From Liolophura sinensis (Eukaryota > Mollusca > Polyplacophora > Chitonida > Chitonidae): a DNA stretch of 64,000 bases. Location of the stretch: the NCBI RefSeq assembly GCF_032854445.1, contig NC_088295.1, positions 80,768,644-80,832,643 of the forward strand, in the 5' to 3' direction. The position numbers were made by a program, and so were the translations under genes. Numbering within the stretch: position 1 is the first letter of the stretch; each line of letters begins with the position of its first letter. This document shows, piece after piece, positions 10,101 to 21,062 of this stretch. The notes under the pieces are model-generated. The model worked only from the letters and a program-made list of their open reading frames with translations, had not been told where the DNA came from and made no database searches.

Positions 10101-11740
10101 CTGGCCAGTGTATATTTGTCCACAACTGTCCAGTGTAGATTTGGTCCACAACTGTCCAGTGTAGGTTTGGTCCACTACTGTCCAGTGTAGATTTGGTCCA
10201 CAACTGCCCACTGTATATTTGTCCACAACTGTCCAGTGTAGATTAGGTCCACAACTGTCCAGTGTAGATTAGGTCCACAACTGCCCACTGTATATTTCTC
10301 CACAACTGTCCAGTGTGGATTTGGTTCACAACTGTCTAGTGTGTATTTGGTCCACAACTGCCCACTGTATATTTGTCCACAACTGTCCAGTGTAGATTTG
10401 GTCCACAACTGCCCACTGTATATTTCTCCACAACTGTCCAGTGTGGATTTGGTTCACAACTGTCTAGTGTGTATTTGGTCCACAACTGCCCACTGTATAT
10501 TTGTCCACAACTGTCCAGTGTAGATTAGGTCCACAACTGTCCAGTGTATATTTGTCCACAACTGTCCAGTGTAAGTTTGGCCCACAACTGCCCAGGGTAG
10601 CTTTGACCCACAACTGTCCAGTGTAGATTAGGTCCACTACTGTCCAGTGTAGATTAGGTCCACAACTGCCCACTGTATATTTCTCCACAACTGTCCAGTG
10701 TAGATTTGGTTCACAACTATCCAGTGTAGATTTGGTCCACAACTGCCCAATGTAGATTAGGTCCACAACTGCCCACTGAATATTTGTTCACAACTGTCCA
10801 CTGTAGATTAGGTCCACTACTGTCCAGTGTAGGTTTGGTCCACAACTGCCCAATGTAGATTAGGTCCACAACTGCCCACTGAATATTTGTCCACAACTGT
10901 CCAGTGTAGATTAGGTCCACAACTGTCCAGTGTGGATTTGGTCCACAACTGTCCAGTGTAGATTAGGTCCACAACTGTCCAGTGTAGATTTGGTCCGCAA
11001 ATGTCCAGTGTAGATTTGGTCCACAACTGTCCAGTGTAGATTAGGTCCACAACTGCCCACTGTATATTTGTCCACAACTGTCCAGTGTAGATTAGGTCCA
11101 CAACTGTCCAGTGTAGATTTGGTCCACAACTGTCCAGTGTAGATTTGGTCCACAACTTCCCAATGTATATTTGTCCACAACTGTTCAGTGTAGATTTTGT
11201 CCTCAATTGTCCAGTGCAGATTTTGTCCACAACTGTTCAGTGTAGATTAGGTCCACAACTGTCCAGTGTAGATTAGGTCCACAACTGTCCAGTGTAGATT
11301 TGGTTCACAACTACCCAGTGTAGATTTGTCCACAACTGTCCAGTGTAGATTAGGCCCACATGGCTCTTTGCATATTTGACCCACAACTGCCCACTGTAGA
11401 TATGGTTCACAGCTGCAAAGTGTAGGTTTGGTCGACAACTGCCCTCTAGATTTGGTCCACGACTTCCCTGTGTATGTTTGGTCCATACCTCCGCTGCCCT
11501 CTGTAGATTTGGTCCACAACTGCCAAGTGTAGGTTTGGTCCACAACTGCCCTGTGTATGTTTGGTCCACACTTCCGCTGCCCCCTGTAGGTCTGGTCTAC
11601 AACTGCCAAGTGTAGAATTGGTCCACGACTGCCCTGTGAATGTTTGGTCCACACTTCCGCTGCCCTGTGTAAGTTTGGTCCACAACTGACAAGTGTAGGT
11701 TTGGTTTACAACTGTCCAGTGTAGATTTGGTCCACTACTG
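7181..11740. repeat. 26-bp minisatellite array, about 175 copies
   Basis: The unit is GTCCACAACTGTCCAGTG plus TAGATTTG (26 bp), with a TAGATTAG subtype and a 25-bp subtype reading CCCACTGTATATTTG. Subtypes alternate in blocks and the array degenerates toward 11380-11740. Larger duplications are visible: about 330 bp near 8920-9250 recurs at about 9848-10180 (shift 927 bp), and the block around 10291 recurs at 10419 (shift 128 bp). On the minus strand the consensus has no stop in any frame, so many long open frames with repeated Leu-Trp-Thr and His-Trp-Thr peptides appear. I treat these as artefacts. It starts about 120 bp after the GT31 stop codon. Confidence 0.97.
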
Positions 11741-14335
11741 ATCTACGAGCAGTCGTCTAATTCCACTGTTAGCCGATTTTTGCTTGTTTGTTTTCTTTGT
11801 GTTGAGATGCATTTGTCGTTTCAACGTATTTTCCTTGATGTACAAAGGGATAGTTGTGTATATAGTCCTAGTGCTGCTTCACTAACGACTGGCGTTAGAC
11901 ACACACGCAATTAAGTACCCGCGTAAATGTGAAAGATGAAACGAAGTGCCACCGAAGATACCAGGCTTATATTTTAGGAATATTTTGGAACATATAAGCG
12001 ACATGGCGTCACAACATATGTTTAAAAAGAGTTTTACTTAATTGTCCACGGAACACTTTGAAAATAGTTTATTTTCTGTGCAATCATACCGGACATCGAA
12101 CTCTTACGCTATAAAACCAACAAAAAGCCGATGAAACAAAGAGGTAAAAAATAGGGCTCAAAGTGATGTCGATCAATCACCCAAGATCTTGTCCTGAAAA
12201 CAAGCTCAAGGAGTTTAACAATATGAATTAGAAATCATATTTGGACAGAAAGGTAATTTTGGTACCGTCGCGAGTATGAACAATTTTAGGGATAGCTGAG
12301 AATAGGCGATAAATTAAAAGAAGCAGACTACAAATGGAAATTGTCCCAAACTCGCCGATTCCCAACTTGCTGACAGTAACAGATCTTCTGCGGAATGACG
12401 CATCTGCTTCCGTGTTAATGCGGTTGAAGTTGTTATATAATAGGTGTAGCCGATGAAATACGCTATGCTAAATCAACATAGGCGTACGGTCTCTTCGGAC
12501 TGAATTATGACCCTTCTTGCATTTAGTCAAACTACAGAACAGAGATTTTTTTCTATTTTGTTCTAACTTCGTGTGCTTTTCACACAGTTCAGATATTACT
12601 CTTTTTACCTCTAACAACCTCATCACATTAAAACGGGGTCAATACCTTGCGATCTAAACGCATTGACTGTTAAGGGATGGCACGTCATATCGCATCGACA
12701 ACGTAAACACCTGCAAATTCACATTTTTGGCTGAACGGAGCTTTCATTTCAGGTATACAATATACGATCCATACATAATTATAGCATATATAAGATAAAT
12801 GGAGAAAATGCCTTTTGACCTTTCGTCTTGTGAAATAAGTAAGAAGCATACATGGTATCGGAGTAATTACTCTTCAGGGTAAAGTAAGCATGAAACAAAT
12901 TACACCTGGCTACTGAACCGTTGAGGGATGCTTGCCTCATCTAGCTGCAAGCGGTCTTACTGGTCACTTAATATTTATGTTTCTGGTTTCTACGGCATAA
13001 TATTTCAATGATGGCAGAACTTTGGTGGTATGGACTCGCCTTGCCACAAGATGGGACAGTAAGGGTAAACACACGTAATTATTCGTCATCGCCATTTGAC
13101 TGAAAAATTGTTAAGTACAACGTTAAACACCTAGCATACATTCATCATAATCCTTATGAAACTTAAAGAGCTGGTATTATGTTGATGTTTAACACCATGC
13201 TCAAGAAAGTTTCACTTATACGAACTGGGTCAATTTTATGGGCATCCAGAGAATATTGACCATCGGCAAGTATCAGTTACTGTAACCCGGATTGATGAAG
13301 GAAAGAAAACTCCATGCAACGGCCCTATAGTTGTCTGAGCGCTATTGGCGGTTTCTTGTGAGAGCAGTTTAGACAGGAGAACGTGCAGGGGCGTCTTTTC
13401 AAGGATGAAGTACAAGCCTTATTATATGAAAACCATTCCAATTGAGAATTGAGCAAAATGGGTTCCTTCAGTCGTCGCCCTTGCGTTAACATTAGGGACT
13501 CGTAACATCATGATGGGTACGGTAAACCAGAGTGGTGGTGTTGATGATATGTCTACTTCCGACGCATACATGCGTGGATAACAATGATGATAGTGGACAT
13601 AGCTATTACAAAACACCAGTATCAGCAATCCCTGGTTAACGAAAAACCTCAAATATGTGTTAATGATAATAGCACGTAGGGCGACAAAAGTCGTCTAATC
13701 GGAGAACTTGATATCTGCTTTTGTTCACAGAAAATATTAGATCCATTTGCCGTGTAACTCCATTGACCGTAATCTACTGGCAAGCACTTAATTAAAAGCC
13801 ACATCAGACCATTATGACGTACTTAAGTGTTCCAACCAACTGCAGAGTGAATATATAGATTAATTAGCAAACATGCATTACGAGTGATGTGCACTATACG
13901 ACATATGCATATTTTTTAAACGACGCGAAACCACTCAGTGAATTGACTGTGCCTAATCGTCCATCCACTATAATCTCCAAAGTGATGTTAAATGTGTTGA
14001 ACTAATTACCATACGCCGTGACATCTCACCACAGTTAATGTTCCCTTCGCATAATGATACCCAAGGGTCTTCATCGATGACCAGTATCATTTTCAATGTC
14101 GTCAAAGTGCCTCTGCTGACAGATTTCGTATAAAGGCAGCGGTGTTTTTTTCCCACTAGTACAGTTATTTAACAGCTTTAGCGGATTTGTGGTACCATCG
14201 CCATTTAGTTGACCAACGACGATGTTAACACTCTTCTTGCTCTCTTTACTTCTTGTATCAAACCCCGTGCTCACAGGCTGCCAGCACTAGCCAGCCTGAA
14301 AAATGATCAAGTAACGAAGACAAGAGAAACAAAGA
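11741..14335. other. Spacer with no recognisable gene
   Basis: No open frame here looks like a protein. The one interpretable segment is a dispersed-repeat copy at about 12990-13160, listed separately. The rest is AT-rich unique-looking sequence. Confidence 0.6.
12990..13160 (+). repeat. Dispersed repeat copy, second family
   Basis: The stretch containing GGCAGAACTTTGGTGG and ATGGACTCGCCTTGCCAC, and ending CGTTAAACACC followed by an ATTC-rich tail, matches the reverse complement of about 61800-61975. Two diverged copies in opposite orientation mark it as a dispersed (SINE-like) family distinct from the common SINE of this window. Confidence 0.65.
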
Positions 14336-14336
14336 A

Positions 14337-14610
14337 GCAGAAAGGATTTACATCCTGTGACTTTTCCTGCTCTTTTCGGTTTAAACCGTGTCTCTAAAAT
14401 CGCCAGTTCACCACCAGGGAGAAACGCTTCCGGCTAGATCTGATAACATAACCAAAACGGAATCGATTACAGCACGAACAAGAGAAGAAAGGGAGCCAGA
14501 AAAGAATTTACATCATGTAACTTTTCCTGCTCTTTTCGGCCAGAGAAAAACGTTTCCGAGTATCTCTGACAACATAGCCAAAACCGAATCGGTTTACCGC
14601 ACTGACCACC
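14337..14610 (+). repeat. Two-copy tandem duplication, about 163-bp period
   Basis: The segment from GCAGAAAGGATTTACATC (14337), through CTTTTCCTGCTCTTTTCGG and ACATAACCAAAACGGAATCG, is repeated from about 14500 with scattered changes and a deletion. It lies just upstream of the somatomedin-B exon of the broken receptor R1. No coding sense is seen. Confidence 0.7.
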
Positions 14611-14722
14611 GCCAGTTACTGAAGAGTTTCATACAACGCCTAGCACGAAACCGTATATTATTGCTAAGGAAATATTTGCCATCCCTGTCCAGCTGAGCCT
14701 GACACCGCTCCCCCCTGCACAC

Positions 14723-15001
14723 GTGATCTTTTTATCCACATCCCTGACAGGGCCGTTTAGGCATGTCCACGCGACAGAACACGTCTGTGGACCAAAAGGT
14801 GCATGTGATACGAGACCAGGACCATGGACATGCGAGAGTATAGGATTCCGGTGCCACACGTGTCGCTGTGACGAAGACTGTTTCCGTTTTGGTGACTGTT
14901 GCCCGGATAAGTATAACCTCAACAGATTTCCAGCCTTCAGCTGAACTAGACACCTGTTTCTCAGCAGTCATCAAATCTTCAGAGGCAATCCCAGATCAAC
15001 G
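14723..15001 (+). pseudogene. R1 exon 1, somatomedin-B-like module (frame broken)
   Basis: The cysteine pattern CX5C...CX5-6C, then CHTCRCDEDC and FGDCCPDKY, is that of the ten-cysteine somatomedin-B variant of the family. The frame reaches TGA at 14942, but after a one-base slip the expected end, containing DTCFSAV, continues to the donor AACG/GTAAG at 15001/15002. The 5' limit of the exon is not defined by sequence. Confidence 0.7.
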
Positions 15002-15334
15002 GTAAGAAAAGATCAAATACACACATTTCAGCATTGCTTTTATATTCGATGTCGGGATGAGAATCCTCATCAGATTCATTTGAGCCCTGTTTATAAAACG
15101 TATCAAACGTATAAATATTTCCATCATTTGTGGTGTTTTACAAATGAAAGTAGGTAATGCGGTTGCATAAATGGCTTAATAAATACATGTATAATATTCA
15201 TACTTACGAGCTCATACGGTCATAATCAGGTGGAAGAGCAGCTAAAGAGAATTCTTGCAAAGAGTATATTTGCCAGAATTACGATGCTAATAGGTGGGAT
15301 TGAGTATGAGACTGGGGTAATCGGAAAGTAGATT

Positions 15335-15745
15335 CAAGTCTGAGTGTGAAGTGATCTTTTCATTTAGTCTGGATGTGGAGTATTCAGAGTGTGGAGTGAA
15401 GTCTGAGTGTGAAGTGGAGTCTGAATGTAGAATGAAGTCTAAGTATCAAGTGGAATATGAGTATGAAGTAAAGTTCTGACTGCGGAGTTGAGTCTGAGTG
15501 TGGAGTGAAGTCTGAGAATGTGAAGTGGAGTTTGAGTGCTGAGTAAAGCATGAGTAAAGGAGCAGACTGAAGCGTAGTAGAGTCTGAGTGTCGAGTGGTC
15601 TGTGGATTGTAGCCTGAGTGTCCCTCGAAGTCTGTGTATCGAGTGGAAATGGAACCTCAGTGTGGAGTTGGATAGTGGGGTGCAGTCTGAGTGAAAGAGT
15701 GGAGTGTAGAATGGAGTCTTAGTGGAGTTGAAACCTCAGTTTCTG
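15335..15745 (+). repeat. Degenerate tandem repeat of AGTCTGAGTGTGGAGTGGA type
   Basis: About 20 imperfect copies of an 18-19 bp motif (GTCTGAGTGTGGAGTGAA and variants) lie within intron 1 of R1. Purine-rich on the plus strand, with no coding potential. Confidence 0.8.
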
Positions 15746-15932
15746 TCCACCGTATTCCTAGTCGCCTTGAGTACAGATATCTTGAAGAAAATTGAGAGAC
15801 AAATTTCAGAAAATTCATAGCATGAATACAGCAACTTTCCAGATATATTATCAGCCGATAAACGCTATTAATTGTATCAATGCTTTTTAATTATGTGTGT
15901 TTCATATCACAGACATGCATCTTTTATTCCAG

Positions 15933-16543
15933 ATATTTATTGGTGGACAAGTGCATTAAACCAGTCGTCATCTGGAGAGCTAACTGACAAGTGTGAGAAA
16001 TATTCTTCAAAGACAGAGCCTGTTTACTCACCACAAAGTAGGCACCACTACAAGAACAGGTTTTTGCGCGCTATGTAATGGCGTCCAAGAAACTGTATCT
16101 TGGCCAGTGAAAGCGATATGTCGAGCTGTGCTCAACTATTCCCGAACTCCACACACCTGAAGATTTCTTCCTAGAGGCTTGGCAAAACCCGTCCTGTGGA
16201 CTTTCGCTGTCCCCCCGGAAGACAGCGAGGCTCGTGAATGTAGCTATGACTCCAGTATGGTGTCTGAGTGTCCGGCGGATTGGGCTGACATGTCCGTTGT
16301 CACGGACTGTCACAAGTACCGTTACCCAGTTACTGTTATAGGTGTGAAGACATACAGGAACATTTTCTGCGCCATATGTAATGGATATCCTTAATGCGTA
16401 TGCTAGATGCTTGTGATGTGCTGCCAATCATTATTACAACCAATTATCCGCATTCTTCTGTGTACGATTATCACCTGGCTGCAAACTCCAACACCTCTGT
16501 GTCTGATCAGTGCCCAGATGATCAACTTTTTGATACCTTCCAG
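15933..16543 (+). pseudogene. R1 exon 2, twin-motif cysteine-rich module (several frame breaks)
   Basis: It starts after the acceptor TTATTCCAG at 15932 and reads like R2 exon 2 once slips are allowed: PVYSPQSRHHYKN, then EDSEARECSY, then YRNIFCAICNG, and DQCPDDQLFDTFQ at the end. Up to five indels break it. The 5' splice site is CAG/GCAAGT at 16543/16544, a GC donor, where R2 has CAG/GTAAGT. Confidence 0.8.
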
Positions 16544-16624
16544 GCAAGTATGGTCAGCAGACTGTTCATGTATAAATACCTAAACTAGCGTCATTTATGA
16601 AACAGCACTATTTTAGCTAAATCC

Positions 16625-16731
16625 CTGGGGCTCTTTCCAGTTTCCTGGTGCCATAATGCTGGCTACCGCAGTATAAGTGAAATACTCTTGAGTATGGAGT
16701 AAAACAACAATGAAATAAATAAATAAATAGT
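16625..16731 (+). repeat. SINE fragment (3' part)
   Basis: It contains the conserved 3' part (GTATAAGTGAAATA, TCTTGAGTATGGAG) and an AAATAAATAAAT tail. It lies in intron 2 of R1. Confidence 0.75.
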
Positions 16732-16890
16732 ATAGGTAGTAACTTAGTGTATCTAACTTGAGGAATTAGGCTATCTTTGCCTACTTACGGCCTTCAAAAA
16801 TTACCACATCTTATCTTTTTATGCGATGATTTAAATGAATTTAAATATTATTCAGTAAGCTATTTTAAATGTTAAAGTTAATTTTCTTAC

Positions 16891-17117
16891 GGGGACCTCC
16901 GTGGATCGGTTGGTTAGTGCGCTAGCGCAGAAGCCTCTCACTAATTTGCTCGCTATGAGTTCAAGGTGGCTTCTTCTCCGGCTGTACGTGGGAAGGTACC
17001 CATGCGGATGGTTGTAGGTTTTCCCGGGCTCTGCCCGGTTTCCTCCCACTATGGTGCTGATGTATCAATGAAATATTCTTGAGTACGGCGTAAAACACCA
17101 ATCAACATAAATAAATA
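16891..17117 (+). repeat. tRNA-headed SINE, full length
   Basis: The head GGGGACCTCCGTGGATCGG with an A-box-like part, a GAGTTCAAGG B-box-like part, the conserved GAAATATTCTTGAGTACGGC core and an AAATAAATAA tail are all present. It ends about 19 bp before the splice acceptor of the R1 seven-helix exon, so only a short pyrimidine tract separates them. Confidence 0.9.
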
Positions 17118-17136
17118 ATTTTCTTACTTCTTTCAG

Positions 17137-18858
17137 TCCAAGTGTCGCCATTTGTACTGCCCACCGGGAAAGCTGGTAAGGGGCCACTCGTGTGTGGATA
17201 TGTTTTCTTCTGCCAGTTTTACTGCGTACGCTCTGTATTTCACACTGAGGCCCGTCAGTGACAAAGGTGTATTGCTATATGAGAGAAGTATATCAACTAT
17301 CTTTCGCCAGTACTTAACTGACACTTCCTATATCGACGAATACGCTGACGTCTCTATGGAAAAAACTGAAATTAACGTGACATTTTCAAAGCTCGATGAT
17401 TTACCAAGAGATCACATGCTGGAAGGTTTCCGAGTGTTCAATATCACGGTAAAGAGACGCCTCGTATTTCGGAGACAAGTTCCTAATCGTCAGCTAGAGA
17501 GGATGCTTATAGACTCTGTTCGCCAAGGTTGGTCGTTTTACAACGAGCTTAAGGAATCTTTCGAGGAATTTCATGCGCATTGGTTGAGCGAATCAACAGA
17601 CGAAGAATTTTTGACGGCCGATGTTCCAACGTTTTCAATAACGAATCATTTACAAACAACAACGGAGAGAAGGGTTTTGACAAAGAGCCCTTTAGCCCCT
17701 CTCCCGGCGGATTATCACACAACATCCTCGGTTTACTTGCCTGTCAATGAGCTCATGAACTGTAACCTCATAGAACTGAGTCCAGAAGAGTTTAAAGCTA
17801 ACGGAGAGAATAGTATCGTTGAGAAAGCCACTGGGAAAGTGTTGGTGACGGGACAGTACCTTCCAGTGGGGAAAGCTGTGCGTGTATGTACTGACTTTAC
17901 AGGTAACATTGTAAGACAAGAACGACTCGGCAAAGTGCACGGAGGCCAGGTTCAAAGAACAATCAACTTGCCAGGAAAATCAGAAACCACAATCACTCTT
18001 ACTTGTACGGGACTTTCACTTTTCTTCATCTTACTCACCTTTGTTTGCTATGCTTTCAATTCGGGTTTTCGCTCTCTCACCTCTAAGAGCAATATGGCCT
18101 TTTTTGTGAATCTGTTCTGTGCCCAGGTTAGTCTTCTCCTGTCTATTGTCCTTCCCGTCTCTGCCACAGCCTGCAACGTTCTTGGAGCCATAGTTCATTA
18201 TTTTTGGTTGAGCACATTTTCTTGGGCACTTTGCTCTACCTACCTCGCGTATATGACAGTTAACAAGCTTTACAACCCAAATAACAGCTCCAGAATGCTG
18301 ACACTATTCTGCTTACTCTCTCAATGCTTACCATGCATGCTTGTTGCCGCTTACATAGCTGTCCATGTTATTACTTCCCAAACTTCAGGATATGGTCTTA
18401 CGAGCATCAGTAAAAACGGCCACGTTTGTTTTCTCGCTTCTTCTGTTGACGTCATTGTTGGTTTTGTAACACCTATTGGATTACTTTTCTTATTCTCTGA
18501 GATTGTCCTTGTCAGATTACTTTTTACCTCACCTCAAAAACGAAAAGTACTTGAGAATGACACGGAACTTGACAGAACGTTTCCTAGGTCGTACTGTACC
18601 GTATTGGTTGCAATGGCTTGTACGTGGGTATTCGGCAACCTGGCTATAATCATGGTAGACGCCTATCTCTGGCATGGCTTTCTGTTGCTTCACGCTAGTG
18701 TTGGCCTGTTTGTTACTTACAGTTTCTCTCCTATGGCGAGCTGTTGTGAGTTAAAAGACAAAAGGTATGAACCAAATACATGCCTTAATGACTATACAGA
18801 GAAACATGTGGGTGAGCAAACGGATGAATCTGTAAATGCATACCACTCACATATGTAA
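17137..18858 (+). CDS. R1 exon 3, seven-helix receptor domain (open)
   Basis: After the acceptor TTCTTTCAG (17136) the exon is open for 573 residues. It opens with CRHLYCPPGK, a C-x4-C head shared by all copies, then about 250 residues of ectodomain ending in the conserved block VNELMNCNLIELS ... VRVCTDF. TM1 begins near exon residue 283 (TLTCTGLSLFFILLTFVC). TM3 carries ACNVLGAIVHYFWLSTFSW, and TM7 ends near residue 530. The cysteine pair at the top of TM3 and in loop 2 (HVCFLASS) is kept. The tail is about 40 residues. The helices resemble class B2 (Methuselah/adhesion) receptors. No GPS cleavage motif is seen. It may be unexpressed because exons 1-2 are broken. Confidence 0.8.
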   Translation, partial: SKCRHLYCPPGKLVRGHSCVDMFSSASFTAYALYFTLRPVSDKGVLLYERSISTIFRQYLTDTSYIDEYADVSMEKTEINVTFSKLDDLPRDHMLEGFRVFNITVKRRLVFRRQVPNRQLERMLIDSVRQGWSFYNELKESFEEFHAHWLSESTDEEFLTADVPTFSITNHLQTTTERRVLTKSPLAPLPADYHTTSSVYLPVNELMNCNLIELSPEEFKANGENSIVEKATGKVLVTGQYLPVGKAVRVCTDFTGNIVRQERLGKVHGGQVQRTINLPGKSETTITLTCTGLSLFFILLTFVCYAFNSGFRSLTSKSNMAFFVNLFCAQVSLLLSIVLPVSATACNVLGAIVHYFWLSTFSWALCSTYLAYMTVNKLYNPNNSSRMLTLFCLLSQCLPCMLVAAYIAVHVITSQTSGYGLTSISKNGHVCFLASSVDVIVGFVTPIGLLFLFSEIVLVRLLFTSPQKRKVLENDTELDRTFPRSYCTVLVAMACTWVFGNLAIIMVDAYLWHGFLLLHASVGLFVTYSFSPMASCCELKDKRYEPNTCLNDYTEKHVGEQTDESVNAYHSHM

Positions 18859-21060
18859 CAATTACAACGTGAAAAGTTATTATGTCGTACATACGACTGT
18901 GGACAATTCAGATTTTGTTCTAATAACCAAAGTAATGATGTATTTATAATTATCATAACATCACAGTCATTTTGACCCAGGGTCATGTCACCTTGAATCA
19001 GGCCTGATTTAATAGCGACATACTTATAGCGTTGACACACTGTAACTTCAGGCCACAGACAGCAGGCATAAATTAACAGAGCAGCCGTGGAATCATCCGA
19101 TGCAAATAGGGGCATAAAAGCTACACAAATTTGTAAATGTTGAGGAAACATGCTGATTAGAAAAGAAAAAACTCTAAGCATCCATGATTTTTATCAAATG
19201 GGAAGAGGTTGACAGCAAAGAAGATTATGTGTTTCCCTCCCACTAAAATTCCCTCCCAGGGTTTTCTCGGGTGTAAAGGAAATGACCTTTGTTGAACATA
19301 AATCGTATTTTTGGCTAGTGAAGGGGCTTAAAATATAAAGAATTTGTGATGTGTTAGAATAGAAATATTTCATAAGTATACTTACACCGCGCCGACCAGG
19401 ACCCCTAGGCTGAGCACCATGTGGAGGCAGAAAGACTGAAGTTTAAAGTCATGACCCAACGCACTGGGTCATGTCACCTTGAACTCACTCGGAGCTCATT
19501 GTAAAAGACTTTGGACTTGAATTATGTTTGTGGCAAATGTTTTATGTGTGTAAACATATTTCATAGCCACGTAATGTTTTATCGGAATTTTGTTATTAGT
19601 AAGACAGGTGTTGGTTTTAATTAATATTAATATTTTTTCACTTAACTGTTTCACGACTGTTAAACGATGTTTTGAATGTGGCAAAGTCATGTCATCATTT
19701 TGCCACCACTCTGGAAAATAAAGTACACCTTTTCAATTTTTATTTTGTTTAATCGTTACTTTCATTTCACTTAAATTTTTCAATACCCAGCTTATATTAT
19801 TTGAAGTGCGACTTCGCTTCAGAAGGTCACTTTGCTTTGCATAGCCATTGACATGTATAAATGGCCAATCAACCAGTTGCATGCTTTTGAACAAAAAAGA
19901 TACTGATCTTGTCTCGATGTTGTGCCGGACGCGAATGTTTGAACTTCATAGCAAAAGGACCATCCGCCGATCACTGCAAGACCTTACCACGTAAGACTGG
20001 AGACTTAAACTCACAGCATCGCATTAGTGAAAGGCTCCTGAATCATTGGCCCGTAACTGAACTAGGTTTATAAAATTACCAGGCTGTGGAAAGATCCATC
20101 TAAGACATGGTCGCAATGTTCAGCAAACTTTCCAAGCTGATTGTTCGAAGAATTTTAAATGGTATGAGATGCACAAAGTTGACATGTTAACGTTTGGCCT
20201 TACAGCACTGTTCCTAAATCTGCGAGACCAGAACACTTCGGGTCATCGTTATTTGAAACAACTCCAGTCAAATTCCTGGTCGGGGTTGACCGATGAAATT
20301 TTTCACAAAACTGACAAACGGCTGATAGGAGTCAAACCCACCCAAGCAGAGGCCGGTGAAACAGGACTTTTCACTATTTTTGCCTAGTATGCATCTGCCA
20401 CCATTCCATGAAAAACACTCTGAAAAATTTATACCCAGAATGAAACTTTGAAACCTCTTCTATAAAATAACACCACTTAACAAGCAGAAAAAACGAAAAC
20501 GGGTATCCCAATAGAGAAAAAGAAAATATATCTAAACATAGCAGGGATTACATTCCCGACGAGGAAAAATTAATTGTGGAGTGTGGCGTGGCAGGAACAC
20601 AAACCTGGTCTGATGTTAAAATTCCTTGGTCACAAAATAGATCATTATGTTTTAAACAAAATGGCCCAGTGACAGACAAATCCAAACAAACACAAAAAGT
20701 ATATTTATTTATATTTATATTTCCCAAGTGTACCTTCACTCCACTTACCTCCCATTTTAACACATACAATTTCCTGCCAAATCCAAACTTCAGACCGTGA
20801 TGAATCTACCACCACTCAAGATATCTTCATTCAGTATCCACCACCACTCATCTCACTATAACCTGTAAGAAAACCAAGGTTCATGCATAATTGTGAAGCG
20901 TAGCCATTAGAGGGTTTTCACAGACAGTCGAAGCAGCGTGAGCTGCCATTTTGCCTAAGGTTGACTTACAGCTTCCCTTACAGTTTACACTTCGTTATTA
21001 GAACTTCTTTTGCTGCCCTACTGGACACTTGTCTTTTGATTTGTTCTTGGGTTTCCTGCG
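18859..21060. other. Intergenic stretch, nothing recognised
   Basis: No plausible gene. A 20-bp motif (GGGTCATGTCACCTTGAA) occurs twice, at about 18979 and 19467, and may be part of an old repeat. Confidence 0.5.
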
Positions 21061-21062
21061 TG

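Larger units (their letters stand above)
14723..18858 (+). pseudogene. R1: somatomedin-B / Methuselah-like receptor, exons 1-2 decayed
   Basis: The order matches the intact copy R2: somatomedin-B exon (ends 15001), cysteine-rich exon (15933-16543) and seven-helix exon (17137-18858). By comparison with R2, exon 1 shifts frame near 14930. Exon 2 shifts near 15962, has an extra T near 16060 and an extra C near 16147, lacks a T near 16203, and breaks again near 16390. That is at least six small indels in about 900 coding bases, while the seven-helix exon is open for 573 codons. No start codon or signal peptide comparable to R2 is recognisable. This is a receptor pseudogene, or a gene whose last exon alone is still used. 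It shares a converted-looking tract with R2. Confidence 0.75.

Noticed and set aside
7310-11685. Many 60-176-codon minus-strand frames with repeated Leu-Trp-Thr and His-Trp-Thr peptides
   Set aside because: They are translations of the 26-bp minisatellite, which lacks stops on that strand. Frames overlap in all phases and no start or splice context is shared.
7181-11740. Regularly spaced short repeats reminiscent of a CRISPR array
   Set aside because: Units are head-to-tail without unique spacers, and the genome is eukaryotic.
14209-14696. Plus-strand frames before the R1 somatomedin-B exon as its signal peptide and stalk
   Set aside because: They cover a two-copy tandem duplication, show no hydrophobic signal core linked in frame to the module and do not resemble R2.
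17692-17955. Antisense frames of 66-87 codons that recur at 26280-26544
   Set aside because: They are the reverse strand of the nearly identical R1/R2 tract; conservation of the sense strand explains them.
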